This document shows positions 42,880 to 51,724 of a stretch of 64,000 nt of DNA, one piece after another. The translations under genes and the position numbers were made by a program. Below the pieces are notes generated by a model. That model was given only the letters and a program-made list of their open reading frames with translations. It made no database searches and was not told where the DNA came from. The DNA is from Lysinibacillus sp. OF-1. GTDB taxonomy: Bacteria > Bacillota > Bacilli > Bacillales_A > Planococcaceae. The stretch is from NCBI RefSeq assembly GCF_028356935.1, contig NZ_CP102798.1, positions 1,736,001-1,800,000 of the forward strand, read 5' to 3'. Numbering within the stretch: position 1 is the first letter of the stretch; each line of letters begins with the position of its first letter.

Positions 42880-44175
42880 ATGAATGAAGCGGATAAATTA
42901 AAGAAGGCGACCTACCATTTATGGACATTCACGGCAAGCAAAATGATTGCCATGCTAGGAGCGAATGTCATGGCGTTTGGCTTCAGCTTGTATATTTTAG
43001 CGATGACAGGATCGGCGATGAGCTTTGCAACGAATATGATTTGTTCTGTATTACCACGTGCACTTGTAGCCCCTTTAGCAGGCTATGTTGCGGATAACTT
43101 TTCGAAAAAACGAACGATTTTAATCGCACAGGCAGGGACTATTTTGACCGTAGGGGGTTTGCTGCTCTATACAGAAACAGTAGGAATGTCTGTTTATGCC
43201 ATTTACATAGCTACTGTTTTTAATACGATTTGCTCAGCATTTTCTGGTGTAACGTTCTCATCTGCCATTGCAACGCTAGTCAATCCAGAGCGTTTACAGC
43301 GTGCGATGTCCTTTAATCAATTGTCGATGTCTGTGGCTGCGATTGGGGGACCAGTCATCGGTGGTATGATGTATGGATTTTTTAACATGGATGTATTTTT
43401 AATGGTCAATATGGTGGCCTATACGATTGCCTTTTGTTTAGAGGCTACGATGGATTTTAATCTTTATAGTACAAGAGGGGCAGATGTGATAAAAGAAAAG
43501 ATGTGGGATGGACTGAAAAATGGGTTTCATTACATCAAGCAACGTACAGTTATTAAAACCATTATGTGGGTGGCATTATGGATTAATTTGTTCTTTTCTG
43601 CTATCGCTGTAGGGGGAACATACATTATTATTGAATTGCTAAAAGTAAAATCCATGCATTTTGGTTTTATTGAGGCTTCAGGAGCAGCGGGTATGCTTGT
43701 GGCATCCCTTTATTTCGCAACAAGACCAGAAGTGAAGGTGCCGTTACGCTTTTCGAAAATGAGCTTATTGCTATTGGCTGGAAGTGTTGCCTTAGCAATT
43801 ATCCCATTACTCACAAGCTTTTCCTATATAGCCATCATCATCTTTTATTTAATCATCTACTTTATTTTCGCAATTTTCGAAATGGGCATTAATATGCCGA
43901 TTGGGGTGTATATGCAAAAAATTATTGCAGAGGAGTATCGTGGGCGTGTCTTTGGCTTAATGGAGACAATGGCGATGTCCATGATGCCAATTGGTATGGT
44001 GGTCTATGGAATGTTATATGATACATTACCAGCAACTATTATTTTACCAGTAACAAGCATCATTATTATTATCCTTTCGCTAGCACTGCTACGTCCATCT
44101 ATCTTGAAGGAAGCACATCCAGAGTATTATGAAAAAGAAAACTCAAGTGAAAACGTTCCAAATACAACAACATAG
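42880..44175 (+). CDS. MFS efflux transporter
   Basis: 431 residues with 11-12 membrane helices of the major facilitator type. A cytoplasmic motif-A-like loop (GYVADNFSKKRTILIAQ) follows helix 2. N-terminal helix KMIAMLGANVMAFGFSLYIL, and a central basic loop (RGADVIKEKMWDGLKNGFHYIKQR, split at about 195-218). The type is that of multidrug or macrolide exporters (MFS_3 group). Substrate unknown. ATG 42880 behind GGAGG is used; an upstream ATG at 42876 is out of frame. Its promoter carries operator 2 of the divergent regulator, so expression is likely induced when that regulator is released. Confidence 0.88.
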   Translation: MNEADKLKKATYHLWTFTASKMIAMLGANVMAFGFSLYILAMTGSAMSFATNMICSVLPRALVAPLAGYVADNFSKKRTILIAQAGTILTVGGLLLYTETVGMSVYAIYIATVFNTICSAFSGVTFSSAIATLVNPERLQRAMSFNQLSMSVAAIGGPVIGGMMYGFFNMDVFLMVNMVAYTIAFCLEATMDFNLYSTRGADVIKEKMWDGLKNGFHYIKQRTVIKTIMWVALWINLFFSAIAVGGTYIIIELLKVKSMHFGFIEASGAAGMLVASLYFATRPEVKVPLRFSKMSLLLLAGSVALAIIPLLTSFSYIAIIIFYLIIYFIFAIFEMGINMPIGVYMQKIIAEEYRGRVFGLMETMAMSMMPIGMVVYGMLYDTLPATIILPVTSIIIIILSLALLRPSILKEAHPEYYEKENSSENVPNTTT

Positions 44176-44187
44176 CTCGAGGAATTG

Positions 44188-44241
44188 AAAACCCAAACGA
44201 TCAAAAACACTTCAGCGTTTTGTAGATCGTTTGGGTTTTTT
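44188..44241. terminator. Bidirectional terminator between MFS gene and lutC
   Basis: AAACCCAAACGATC pairs perfectly with GATCGTTTGGGTTT across a loop of about 22 bases, followed by T6 on the right and AAA/TTT on the left. lutC ends at 44254. Confidence 0.85.
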
Positions 44242-44253
44242 GATGAAGCCATT

Positions 44254-44970
44254 TCAACGATCCTCAATAACCAAATAAGTAGCTTGAATAGGGCCATGTA
44301 CACCAACGATGAGAATCATTTCAATATCTGCTGAGTTGCTGGGACCTGTTATAAAGTTAATGCAGGAAGGAATGTTGTCACCACGACGGATTTTTTCGCT
44401 AATCCAACGTGCCGCTTGTGTCATACGAGGGACAATCGTACTTTTTGGGATTAAAATAATCGATTTTTCTGGTAAAAAGCTAACGCTTCTCCCTCGCTTC
44501 TTACTACTAAAAAGCACAGCAGTTCCTGATTCCGCCAAAGTCATTTCACTTATCGTAATGCCAATATTTGCTTTTTCTGCTTGCCTAATATTTTCCTCAG
44601 GTTGCTGTGCATTCCATTCATAGAGTTCGATATTGGCTTGTGGCCATTGTTCGGTCATTAGTGGAGATAGTCCATAATCTTTCAATCTTTCGTCCTTCCA
44701 TGTAATGACGGACTGACCACCATAATGGTCAACAATAGCTTGTAAATCCTGGGGAAGTGTGGACGTACTAGATATTTTAATATCCGTATGAATGTTAGCA
44801 CATTGCTTGATTAAAACCTCTACTAATTCATCCTGTGTCGCCTCCTTGAGCACACGATCTTGTGGCTGATACTGCCAAGTTGGGCGTGGAAGTTCTGTTT
44901 TAGGAGAACGTCCAAGCTGTTTAGCAATGTTAGCTAAAAAGCTCTCTCGGTGTTGAATCATACTTGTCAT
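44254..44970 (-). CDS. lutC: Lactate utilization protein C
   Basis: 238 residues of the LUD family: [14 protein letters not shown]-like region reads [20 protein letters not shown] here, followed by [20 protein letters not shown] and the end [19 protein letters not shown]. With LutA and LutB it forms the LutABC complex, which oxidises L-lactate to pyruvate using Fe-S centres. AAGGAGGT lies nine bases upstream of the ATG, and its start overlaps the lutB stop (ATGA). It is the last gene of the lut operon. Confidence 0.93.
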   Translation of the reverse strand: MTSMIQHRESFLANIAKQLGRSPKTELPRPTWQYQPQDRVLKEATQDELVEVLIKQCANIHTDIKISSTSTLPQDLQAIVDHYGGQSVITWKDERLKDYGLSPLMTEQWPQANIELYEWNAQQPEENIRQAEKANIGITISEMTLAESGTAVLFSSKKRGRSVSFLPEKSIILIPKSTIVPRMTQAARWISEKIRRGDNIPSCINFITGPSNSADIEMILIVGVHGPIQATYLVIEDR

Positions 44971-46397
44971 TCGTGCTTACCTCCTTTTGTACGCTGCTTC
45001 ATCCAATCTCGGAAACTATCTTTATTTGGTGCTGGGAAATCCCTTGCTTCAGTCCAAGCCTTTAATGGGCCTGGCCCCTTTGAAATGGTATGGTCCTTCG
45101 TAAAAGGGGACATAGCTGGAGCAGCTATTTTTGTTGCCATTTTATAGAGAGTAGGGGAGGAAGCCCCTAAACCGAAAGCCTTCATTAAAAGCTTTTCAGA
45201 CACGGGTGCTTTGCCTTCATTCTCTACAATAACTTGACGATGTCGATGAATGAGCTGATGTAAAGGAATTTTAACAGGGCATGCATCCGTGCAAGCACCA
45301 CACAATGTAGAAGCGTATGGCAGTTCTTTAAAATCATCATAGCCTCCTAATAACGGAGACAGGACAACCCCAACAGGACCAGAATAGATAGAGCCATACG
45401 TATGCCCGCCAACATGTCGATAGACTGGACAAGCATTGACACAGGCAGCACAGCGAATGCATTGTAAAATAGGTTGAAATTCGCCACCTAAAATCGCAGA
45501 GCGCCCATTATCAACTATGACTAAATGGAATTCCTCAGGTCCATCCGTTTCGCCCTCGCCTTTAATCCCTGTTAGTGTGGTAATATAGCTTGTTAGCTTT
45601 TGACCAACCGCACTTCTAGTTAGTAAGCTAACAAGGACCTCCATATCTTCAAATGTAGGAACAATTCTTTCCATCCCCATGACTGTGATTTGCGTTTTCG
45701 GCAGCGCTGTTACTAAATCCGCGTTGCCCTCATTTGTGACGAGTGTAATCGAACCACTTTCTGCGATAGCAAAGTTGCAGCCTGTAATACCGATATCTGC
45801 GGTTAAATATTCCTGTCTTAATTTTTCCCGCACATAGAGAGCAAGCTCCTCAGGCTTCTCGGTTTGACGATAGCCTTGTTTTTCTTTAAAAACATCGCGA
45901 ATTTGTTCCTTATTTTTATGCAAGGCTGGCGCCACAATATGGGATGGCGGCTCGTGATCTGCGACCTGCAAAATATATTCGCCTAAGTCTGTCTCAATCA
46001 CTTCACAACCAAGCGCCTCTAAAGCCGTGTTTAAGTTAATTTCTTCTGTCACCATGGATTTTGACTTCACAATTTTTGTCGCATTCTTTTGTTTCGCAAT
46101 ACTTTGAATGTACGCTGTTGCTTCTTGTGCGGTTTGGGCAAAGAAAACATGTCCACCTCTTTTAGCAACATTTTCACTTAATTGATAGAGGTAATAATCT
46201 AAATTAGCTAAAACATGCTTGCGAATTTCCTCACCATGCGAGCGCCATTCTTCCCAATGTCCCAATTCTCTTGTTTGTTGAAGGCGGCGTGTTTGGAAAC
46301 GTTCTTGGGCACTCGAAACAGCATGACGCATAAATTGATTTTCCAGCTCTTTCGTTACACGTTGATGAAAGCGATCATCACTTGTTTTCATAGCCAT
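44967..46397 (-). CDS. lutB: Lactate utilization protein B (Fe-S protein)
   Basis: 476 residues. The N-terminal two thirds are a LUD domain ([40 protein letters not shown]). Two [4Fe-4S] cluster motifs follow: [14 protein letters not shown] and [10 protein letters not shown]. The domain LutB_C extends to the end. It is the electron-transfer subunit of the lactate oxidation complex. GAGGGGG lies upstream of the ATG at 46397. It is 15 bases downstream of lutA. Confidence 0.94.
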   Translation of the reverse strand: MAMKTSDDRFHQRVTKELENQFMRHAVSSAQERFQTRRLQQTRELGHWEEWRSHGEEIRKHVLANLDYYLYQLSENVAKRGGHVFFAQTAQEATAYIQSIAKQKNATKIVKSKSMVTEEINLNTALEALGCEVIETDLGEYILQVADHEPPSHIVAPALHKNKEQIRDVFKEKQGYRQTEKPEELALYVREKLRQEYLTADIGITGCNFAIAESGSITLVTNEGNADLVTALPKTQITVMGMERIVPTFEDMEVLVSLLTRSAVGQKLTSYITTLTGIKGEGETDGPEEFHLVIVDNGRSAILGGEFQPILQCIRCAACVNACPVYRHVGGHTYGSIYSGPVGVVLSPLLGGYDDFKELPYASTLCGACTDACPVKIPLHQLIHRHRQVIVENEGKAPVSEKLLMKAFGLGASSPTLYKMATKIAAPAMSPFTKDHTISKGPGPLKAWTEARDFPAPNKDSFRDWMKQRTKGGKHE

Positions 46398-46412
46398 TCT
46401 AATTTCCCCCTC

Positions 46413-47129
46413 TTAACGGCAGTTTAAGACTTCTGCAATATGCATCACTTTAATCGGCTTGCCTTGACGGTGAATGCGGCCACCAATATTCATTAAACAG
46501 CCAGCATCTGCCCCAATTAAAATATTTGCCCCTGTTTCTTCCACATTGTGTACTTTTTCATTGACCATTTCTCCAGAAATATTGCCCATTTTGACTGAGA
46601 ATGTACCACCAAACCCACAGCATCGATCTTTGCCAGGGAGGTCCACATAGTGTAAGCCCTTGACATTTTTTAATAATTGAAAAGGTGCATCTGTTACACC
46701 AAGCAATCGTGTCATATGACAGGATGTGTGATAAGTAGCTTTGCCTTCTAAATGAGCTCCTACATCGTTTATCTTTAAAACGTTGACAATAAACTCTGTA
46801 AATTCATAGGTTTTATCTGCTAATGCTTGTGCCTTTGTTGCCCAGATCGGGTCTTCTTTAAAAACCTCAGGATATTCTTTTAACATATAAGCACAAGAAC
46901 CTGAGGGGGAGACGACGTATTCAGCATGCTCAAAGGCTGTAATCATTTTTTTCATCGCATTTTTCGATTCCTTCACATAGCCGCTATTGTAGGCAGGCTG
47001 ACCACAGCAAATTTGATCCTCTGGAAAATCAATCTCACAGCCAAGTCTCTCTAACACCTCAACAACGGCTTTCCCTACATCCCCTTGAAACAAATCCACT
47101 AGGCAAGTGGCAAATAGTGTGACTTTCAT
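46413..47129 (-). CDS. lutA: Lactate utilization protein A (Fe-S oxidoreductase)
   Basis: 238 residues. Two CCG domains: [11 protein letters not shown] (residues about 37-47) and [13 protein letters not shown] (about 160-172), with additional Cys at FATCLVDL, which together coordinate an Fe-S cluster as in GlpC and HdrB. It is the catalytic candidate for L-lactate oxidation. The ATG at 47129 has AAAAGGAGCG upstream; the longer frame up to 47198 runs through the LutR-type operator and is rejected. First gene of lutABC. Confidence 0.94.
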   Translation of the reverse strand: MKVTLFATCLVDLFQGDVGKAVVEVLERLGCEIDFPEDQICCGQPAYNSGYVKESKNAMKKMITAFEHAEYVVSPSGSCAYMLKEYPEVFKEDPIWATKAQALADKTYEFTEFIVNVLKINDVGAHLEGKATYHTSCHMTRLLGVTDAPFQLLKNVKGLHYVDLPGKDRCCGFGGTFSVKMGNISGEMVNEKVHNVEETGANILIGADAGCLMNIGGRIHRQGKPIKVMHIAEVLNCR

Positions 47130-47159
47130 CTTTATCGCTCCTTTTAAAAAAAACAACTG

Positions 47160-47172
47160 GTCATCTGATGAC
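47160..47172. promoter_or_regulatory. LutR-type operator upstream of lutA
   Basis: GTCATC-T-GATGAC, a perfect 13-base palindrome, 31 bases before the lutA start and within GGTCATCTGATGACTT, which is repeated exactly at 48161-48176 upstream of lutR. A FadR-type GntR protein should bind it. Confidence 0.75.
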
Positions 47173-47228
47173 TTATCAATGATTTTATCATACAACAAAT
47201 TTTACAGAGAATAAAACTATTTTTCATG

Positions 47229-47243
47229 AATTTTCGGAAAATA
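47229..47243. promoter_or_regulatory. CodY-box-like sequence upstream of lutABC
   Basis: AATTTTCGGAAAATA matches 13 of 15 positions of AATTTTCWGAAAATT. It is about 100 bases upstream of lutA and next to the lutR terminator. Could add nutrient control to lutABC; chance match not excluded. Confidence 0.3.
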
Positions 47244-47274
47244 AAAAAACTACCTAGTGAGTGCTAGGCAGTTT
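47243..47274 (-). terminator. Terminator of lutR
   Basis: On the minus strand AAACTGCCTAG-CACTCA-CTAGGTAGTTT followed by a T-run, directly behind the lutR stop. Confidence 0.85.
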
Positions 47275-47275
47275 A

Positions 47276-48004
47276 CTATGATTGAGACTCAGTTGTTTCA
47301 AAATATTGTAAGAGCACTTTTTCAACATTGCTTAAATGAGACGCCATGGCATGTTTGGCTAGCTCCTCATTTTGTTGTTTAATTGCGAGGAAGATTTGCA
47401 TATGTTCGTCATATAATTGTTCACTCGTTGTTTTCTGGGAGTACAACCATATTCGTCGCGTTTCTTTCATCGTGTCTATCATTAGGCCAGAAATTTGATC
47501 TAAGATTGTAGCGAGTAGAGGGTTTTGTGAGGCAGTGGAAATAGCTGCATGGAATTGATAATCTACTTTTTCACCGAGTTCACCATCCCCATGTGCTTGC
47601 TTCATGTTCTCTAAAATTTGTAACATCGCTTGTACATCCTGTTCTGAACGATGGATTGCTGCACTTGCTGCTGCTCCTACTTCAATTATTTTACGCACCT
47701 CTAATAAATGCGCAATATCCTGTTTATTTGTTAACATGGCAGTGGATAAAGGAAAATCAAGTTGCTTGGCTGGTACACTTTTGACAAAAGTTCCAGAGCC
47801 TTGCTTGATTTCAATTAACCCCATAGCTTTTAATGCAGAAAGCGCTTCTCGAACGGCGGATCGACTCACTTGTAATTGTTCGGCAAGCTGTTCTACAGAG
47901 TCCAGTCGATCGCCTGGTTTTAGGACACCAGCCCTGATTTTTTCATGCAGGATTTCGGATACTTCTTCATAAATCTTTTTTGGTTTAATTTTTCTTAATT
48001 TCAA
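47276..48004 (-). CDS. lutR: GntR/FadR-family regulator of the lut operon
   Basis: 242 residues. GntR winged HTH at residues 8-78 (VSEILHEKIRAGVLKPGDRL, SVEQLAEQLQVSRSAVREAL, GLIEIKQGSGTFV) and an FCD effector domain (LLEVRKIIEVGAAASAAIHR, VDYQFHAAISTASQNPLLAT). B. subtilis LutR is of this type and represses lutABC and the lactate permease gene until lactate is present. TTG start at 48004 preceded by AGAGGTG; no ATG fits. The matching palindromes at 47160 and 48162 support the assignment. Confidence 0.9.
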   Translation of the reverse strand: MKLRKIKPKKIYEEVSEILHEKIRAGVLKPGDRLDSVEQLAEQLQVSRSAVREALSALKAMGLIEIKQGSGTFVKSVPAKQLDFPLSTAMLTNKQDIAHLLEVRKIIEVGAAASAAIHRSEQDVQAMLQILENMKQAHGDGELGEKVDYQFHAAISTASQNPLLATILDQISGLMIDTMKETRRIWLYSQKTTSEQLYDEHMQIFLAIKQQNEELAKHAMASHLSNVEKVLLQYFETTESQS

Positions 48005-48342
48005 GGGCTACACCTCTTTTTTTCGATCCATTGCACATCGGTTATCAATATTATACATGAAAAGTAGTCATATACTCATGGTTAACATGAACACTTTGTG
48101 GAGTAGGGGATACTTGTCGAAATGTAAGATAATAATATTGTTAATGTTACCTTATAATATGGTCATCTGATGACTTGGTGTTATGATGAATCTGTTCGTC
48201 TGAATAGTTTCTTACAATAATTATGAGGGTTTCACTACTAAAGCCTCTTTCAACAATAACGGCAAGCAATCGACAATGTCAAGGCTAGAGGAAAGGAGTG
48301 AGCGATAACCTCTATAATAGGGTAGAAGAATGGCGGATTATG
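48005..48342. other. lutR upstream region, no permease gene present
   Basis: About 340 bases without a supported gene. A plus-strand -10-like TATAAT (48153-48158) is followed directly by the second LutR-type palindrome, as if it once drove a plus-strand gene. Downstream only a short frame remains (ATG 48341, ending LDGTS-stop at 48400). The lactate permease that normally stands here is missing. Confidence 0.5.
48162..48174. promoter_or_regulatory. LutR-type operator upstream of lutR
   Basis: GTCATC-T-GATGAC, identical to the site before lutA including flanking bases. It is 158 bases upstream of lutR and three bases after a plus-strand TATAAT. Confidence 0.7.
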
Positions 48343-48371
48343 TTGACAGAAAATCAAGAGGAGGGCATAAT
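48343..48371 (+). promoter_or_regulatory. Probable promoter of ccdABC
   Basis: TTGACA (48343-48348), 17 bases, CATAAT (48366-48371), giving a leader of about 125 bases before ccdA. Confidence 0.5.
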
Positions 48372-48503
48372 GCAGAAGGAGCTTGATGGAACTTCTTAAA
48401 AACCTCATTATTTTGCCATGAAACGTTCACAAACAGAAAGGACGCTTTTTAGCCTTTTTTTTGGTACGATGAATGCAGTAACTGTAAGGAGCGATTAAAA
48501 AAT

Positions 48504-49214
48504 ATGGGATCTGATATTAACGTATTTTTAGCTTTTGGTGCAGGGTTTTTAAGTTTTATTTCACCATGTACTCTTCCACTATATCCAGCATTTTTATCGT
48601 ACATAACGGGTATGACACTAGATGAGCTAAAATCAGAAAAAGGCATGCTTCAAAAACGTGCCATTTTCCACACATTATTCTTTTTACTAGGATTTTCAAT
48701 TATCTTTATCATTATTGGACTAAGCGCTTCATTTGCGGCAGAGTTTTTCCTAAATTATCAAACTTTATTACGACAGGTTGGCGCTATTTTAATTGTAGTA
48801 TTCGGTTTAATGATTGTCGGATTATTGCAAGTAGACTTCTTAATGAAGGATCGAAAGTTCCAATTTAAAAATAGACCGTCTGGCTATTTTGGATCTGTCT
48901 TAATTGGTATTGCCTTTGCGGCAGGTTGGACACCATGTACGGGACCAATCCTTGCGTCTATTATTATGTTAGCTAGTACAAATCCTGGTGCGGGCTTTAG
49001 CTATATGCTTGCGTATTATTTAGGATTTGCGATTCCATTCTTCGTGCTATCTTTCTTTATTTCACGTATGACATGGATTCGTACACACAGCCAAAAAATT
49101 GTGAAAATCGGTGGTTATGTCATGATTGCCGTGGGGATTTTATTATTCTTTGACGGCTTAACGTATATTACCCGCGTTTTACAGCCTATTTTCGGTGGAT
49201 TTACAGGCTTTTAA
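48504..49214 (+). CDS. ccdA: Cytochrome c biogenesis protein CcdA
   Basis: 236 residues with six membrane helices. The two redox Cys lie in FISPCTLPLYP (Cys22) and GWTPCTGPIL (Cys145), the DsbD transmembrane-domain arrangement. It passes electrons from cytoplasmic thioredoxin to extracytoplasmic thiol proteins needed for cytochrome c maturation and, in Bacillus, for spore synthesis. AAGGAGCG precedes the ATG. Followed by ccdB, ccdC and yneK in the order known from B. subtilis, though the array at 50196 intrudes before yneK. Confidence 0.95.
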   Translation: MGSDINVFLAFGAGFLSFISPCTLPLYPAFLSYITGMTLDELKSEKGMLQKRAIFHTLFFLLGFSIIFIIIGLSASFAAEFFLNYQTLLRQVGAILIVVFGLMIVGLLQVDFLMKDRKFQFKNRPSGYFGSVLIGIAFAAGWTPCTGPILASIIMLASTNPGAGFSYMLAYYLGFAIPFFVLSFFISRMTWIRTHSQKIVKIGGYVMIAVGILLFFDGLTYITRVLQPIFGGFTGF

Positions 49215-49265
49215 TTTGTTAAACTAAAAGGCATACCGAACTTTAACGCGGAGGGAGATGAACAT

Positions 49266-49634
49266 GTGCCTACAGTTTTAGTAGTGGATGATACGCTATT
49301 CATGCGTGTTGCAATCAGTAATATGTTTTCAGAATGGGGTTATGAGGTAGTCGGTAAAGCAGCAAATGGCAAAGAAGCTGTGGCGATGTATCGTGATTTA
49401 CAACCAGATTTAGTCACAATGGATGTAACGATGCCCGTTATGACCGGTATTGCGGCAGTAAAAAAAATCGTCCCAGAATTTCCAAATGCAAAAATTATTA
49501 TGGTGACAGCATTAGGTCAGCAAAAATTAATCGTAGAAGCGATTGAAAGCGGCGCCAAGGATTTTATCACAAAACCTTTCGAGCCAGAAAGATTAAAGGC
49601 TGTCGCCGATCAATTACTTGGACAAAATTGCTAA
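49266..49634 (+). CDS. ccdB: CheY-like single-domain response regulator
   Basis: 122 residues, a receiver domain only. Acidic pair Asp8-Asp9, phosphoacceptor Asp53 in TMDVTMPV, Thr81 and Lys103 in TKPFEP are all in place, so it should be phosphorylated. There is no output domain. It corresponds to B. subtilis CcdB/YneI, encoded behind ccdA; its role is unclear. GTG start at 49266 with GGAGGGAG upstream. Confidence 0.92.
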   Translation: MPTVLVVDDTLFMRVAISNMFSEWGYEVVGKAANGKEAVAMYRDLQPDLVTMDVTMPVMTGIAAVKKIVPEFPNAKIIMVTALGQQKLIVEAIESGAKDFITKPFEPERLKAVADQLLGQNC

Positions 49635-49657
49635 TTAGACATTAGAGGAGGATTTTT

Positions 49658-50152
49658 ATGTTGAGCAGTATCCCTTCTCACTATTATGTTATAGGGTCAA
49701 CTATCATGGCCATTCTTATGGGCGGCTTTGTGATGATCATACGAATGAGAGCTTCCAAAAAGCCGACAAATGAGAAGAAAATTATTATCCCACCAATTGC
49801 CATGTCTTCTGGTGCACTCATGTTTTTATTTGAGCAATTCCGCGTGCCAGCCATGCAAATTTTAGAAGCAGCCGCGGTGGGCATGTTGTTCTCGACAATC
49901 TTAATTGCTACTTCGAAATTTGAAGTAAAGGGACGAGACATCTATTTAAAACGTTCCAAAGCCTTCGTTTTTATTTTATTCGGTCTGTTAATATTCCGAG
50001 TCGTAGCGAAAATGATTTTAAGTAGTTCCATCGATGTCGGTGAATTAGCAGGTATGTTCTGGATACTAGCCTTCGCCATGCTATTACCTTGGCGAATCGC
50101 TATGCTGATCCAGTTTAAAAGAGTCAAAAAAACAATCCCAAAACTACACTAG
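49658..50152 (+). CDS. ccdC: CcdC/YneJ-like membrane protein (DUF1453)
   Basis: 164 residues with four to five membrane helices (about 8-26, 44-60, 66-85, 103-122, 130-148). It matches B. subtilis CcdC (YneJ) in length, topology and position after the response regulator gene. Function unknown; not required for cytochrome c in B. subtilis. GAGGAGG precedes the ATG. The stop codon lies within the left arm of the terminator. Confidence 0.88.
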   Translation: MLSSIPSHYYVIGSTIMAILMGGFVMIIRMRASKKPTNEKKIIIPPIAMSSGALMFLFEQFRVPAMQILEAAAVGMLFSTILIATSKFEVKGRDIYLKRSKAFVFILFGLLIFRVVAKMILSSSIDVGELAGMFWILAFAMLLPWRIAMLIQFKRVKKTIPKLH

Positions 50153-50178
50153 TGCAGAAGCTAGTGTAGTTTTTTTGT
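50142..50178 (+). terminator. Terminator of ccdABC
   Basis: AACTACACTAG-TGCAGAAG-CTAGTGTAGTT followed by a T-run. The left arm contains the ccdC stop codon. Confidence 0.88.
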
Positions 50179-50195
50179 GCTTGAACAGCAAAAGT

Positions 50196-50594
50196 GTGGA
50201 TAGAAGCTTAAAAGTAGAGGATAGAATTTTGAAGCGTGGATAGAAGCTCAGAAGTGGTGGATAAAACAGCAAAAGTAGCGGATAGAATGAGGAAAGTGAA
50301 GGATAGCTTTGCGAAAGAAGAGGATAGAACCTAGAGCGTGGATAGAAGCTCAGAAGTGGTGGATAAAATAGCAAAAGTAGCGGATAGAATGAGGAAAGCG
50401 AAGGATAGCTTTGCGAAAGAAGAGGATAGAACCTAGAGCGTGGATAGAAGCTCAGAAGTGGTGGATAAAATAGCAAAAGTAGCGGATAGGATGAGGAAAA
50501 CGAAGGATAGCTTTGCGAAAGAAGAGGATAGAGTTTTGAAGCGTGGATAGAAGCTCAAAAGCGAAGGATAGCCTTTCAAAAGCAGCGGATAGCC
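50196..50594. repeat. GGATAG tandem array, 20 units with 102-bp higher-order repeats
   Basis: Unit starts (first G of GGAT): 50198, 50219, 50238, 50259, 50280, 50301, 50322, 50340, 50361, 50382, 50403, 50424, 50442, 50463, 50484, 50505, 50526, 50545, 50566, 50587. Sixteen of the 19 steps... counted as 21 bases for most, with 18 or 19 at regular places. Five consecutive units (21+21+21+21+18) form a 102-base block, and three nearly identical blocks start at 50238, 50340 and 50442. The two-base lead-in cycles GT, GT, GC, AA, AG. The array lies between two terminators, so is probably outside the flanking transcripts. Same family as 31520-31696. Confidence 0.92.
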
Positions 50595-50618
50595 ACGAAC
50601 ACCCACATTATAAATAAG

Positions 50619-50655
50619 AAAAAACGCTGCACATAGCTTCGTGCAGCGTTTTTTT
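50619..50655. terminator. Terminator of yneK (bidirectional)
   Basis: AAAAAACGCTGCAC-ATAGCTTC-GTGCAGCGTTTTTT, perfect 14-base stem with A and T tails. It lies at the end of yneK (50654) and closes the repeat array on the other side. Confidence 0.9.
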
Positions 50656-51082
50656 AATCAAATAAATGTTCGTAGGGGGCGATGTCAATGTGCATTTGTT
50701 CTAATTTTTTGCGTAAAAATTTGTGATCGCGTTTTGGTGTGGCCTGGATATATCCACGAATAATAAGGTCATTATTGATGGCAGCAGCCTTCTCTTCTAA
50801 TGCGAGCTCGCCAATTTTTCCTGCAATTTTTTCCTTTGCTACTTGTCTAAAGAGCTCAGGTACAGGGCTTACTAGCTCATAGAGTAAGTCTTTTTCAGCT
50901 TGTCCCCATAAGTGAATCGTTCTATCTAAATAATATTCTTGCCAATCTAAATCTGATTTTCCATCTTGTTTAGGGAGTGCCTTTAAAAATTTTCGGAACA
51001 TGAAGAATCCGCCAATAGCCATCAATGAAATGAGGACGACAACCCAAAATAAAATAAACCATAAAAACCAACCTTGTAACAA
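50654..51082 (-). CDS. yneK: YneK-like protein (DUF2621)
   Basis: 142 residues. One N-terminal membrane helix (LQGWFLWFILFWVVVLISLM) followed by FMFRKFLKALPKQDGKSDLDW and a soluble helical domain. It matches B. subtilis YneK in sequence pattern, size and position beside ccdC; function unknown. I choose the TTG at 51082 behind AGAGGTG because it gives the family's N-terminus; an ATG at 51109 is in frame but has no site. Convergent with ccdABC, while in B. subtilis the neighbours are similar. Confidence 0.82.
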   Translation of the reverse strand: MLQGWFLWFILFWVVVLISLMAIGGFFMFRKFLKALPKQDGKSDLDWQEYYLDRTIHLWGQAEKDLLYELVSPVPELFRQVAKEKIAGKIGELALEEKAAAINNDLIIRGYIQATPKRDHKFLRKKLEQMHIDIAPYEHLFD

Positions 51083-51204
51083 ATCGTTCACCTCTTTGCC
51101 TTCTCTCATTCTATTATAAGAGCTTCCGAAAAAAAATTCATCCTATAATGTCCCTTTTTTAGCAATTCGCCATTATATAGTGTGCAGAAGGGAGGTGAGA
51201 CTCG

Positions 51205-51420
51205 ATGGTAGACGTTCACTTTTTAAATGCAACACTGCGTCTTAAGTATGTGACGGGCTATGATGAACAAAATGAACCAATATTCATCACAAAATCATAT
51301 CGAAATATTAGCCCCTCGCATAATGAGGGCGACTTAGTAGCGGTTGCACATGTCATTGCTAGTCTTTCATCACAGACATTGGCTAGTATTGTCAAGCAAG
51401 AAACAAACGAGTTATCTTAA
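51205..51420 (+). CDS. DUF1659 protein
   Basis: 71 residues. NATLRLKYVTGYDEQNEPIF and SYRNISPSHNEGDLVAVAHVIASL match the DUF1659 family. It is small, soluble and probably beta-rich. Start backed by GGGAGGTGAG. It is the first of three micro-genes (DUF1659, DUF2922, YvrJ) that occur together in many Bacillus relatives; their function is not known. Confidence 0.85.
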   Translation: MVDVHFLNATLRLKYVTGYDEQNEPIFITKSYRNISPSHNEGDLVAVAHVIASLSSQTLASIVKQETNELS

Positions 51421-51433
51421 GGAGGAATCAAAC

Positions 51434-51658
51434 ATGACACAAGTTTTAGAGTTACTCTTTGCAACGACTGATGGGAAAACGACAACACTTACAATTGATG
51501 CACCAAAGCCGCATATCACAGCGGCTGAAATACAGCAGGCTATGACATCGATCATAGGTAAAAATGTCTTTGCTGGACAGACTGGTGCTTTATCTTCCAT
51601 CAAGGGTGCACGCATGGTAGATCGTCAAGTAACAGAATTTGATGTAGCAACAGAATAA
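51434..51658 (+). CDS. DUF2922 protein
   Basis: 74 residues. VLELLFATTDGKTTTLTIDA, PHITAAEIQQAMTSII, and ARMVDRQVTEFDV are characteristic of DUF2922. AAGGAGGAA precedes the ATG; the longer upstream frame overlaps DUF1659 and is not used. Thirteen bases behind the DUF1659 stop, so co-transcribed. Confidence 0.85.
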   Translation: MTQVLELLFATTDGKTTTLTIDAPKPHITAAEIQQAMTSIIGKNVFAGQTGALSSIKGARMVDRQVTEFDVATE

Positions 51659-51661
51659 TTC

Positions 51662-51700
51662 AAAACAGGTCTTTGCAATGAAACCGCAAAGACCTGTTTT
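51662..51700 (+). terminator. Hairpin between DUF2922 and YvrJ genes
   Basis: AAAACAGGTCTTTGC pairs perfectly with GCAAAGACCTGTTTT. The T-run is short (four), so partial termination may set the level of the third micro-gene. Confidence 0.7.
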
Positions 51701-51724
51701 ACTGTAGGAGAGAGGGGGAGACAA

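Noticed and set aside
50144-50476. Reverse-strand frame of 110 codons over the large GGATAG array (and similar frames at 31438-31746)
   Set aside because: It exists because the repeat period is 21, a multiple of three, and the reverse strand lacks stops; there is no ribosome site and the product is a low-complexity Tyr/Pro/Leu/Ser repeat.
50196-50594. CRISPR array
   Set aside because: Unit length is 21 with short conserved cores, there are no 25-40 base unique spacers, and no cas genes are present.
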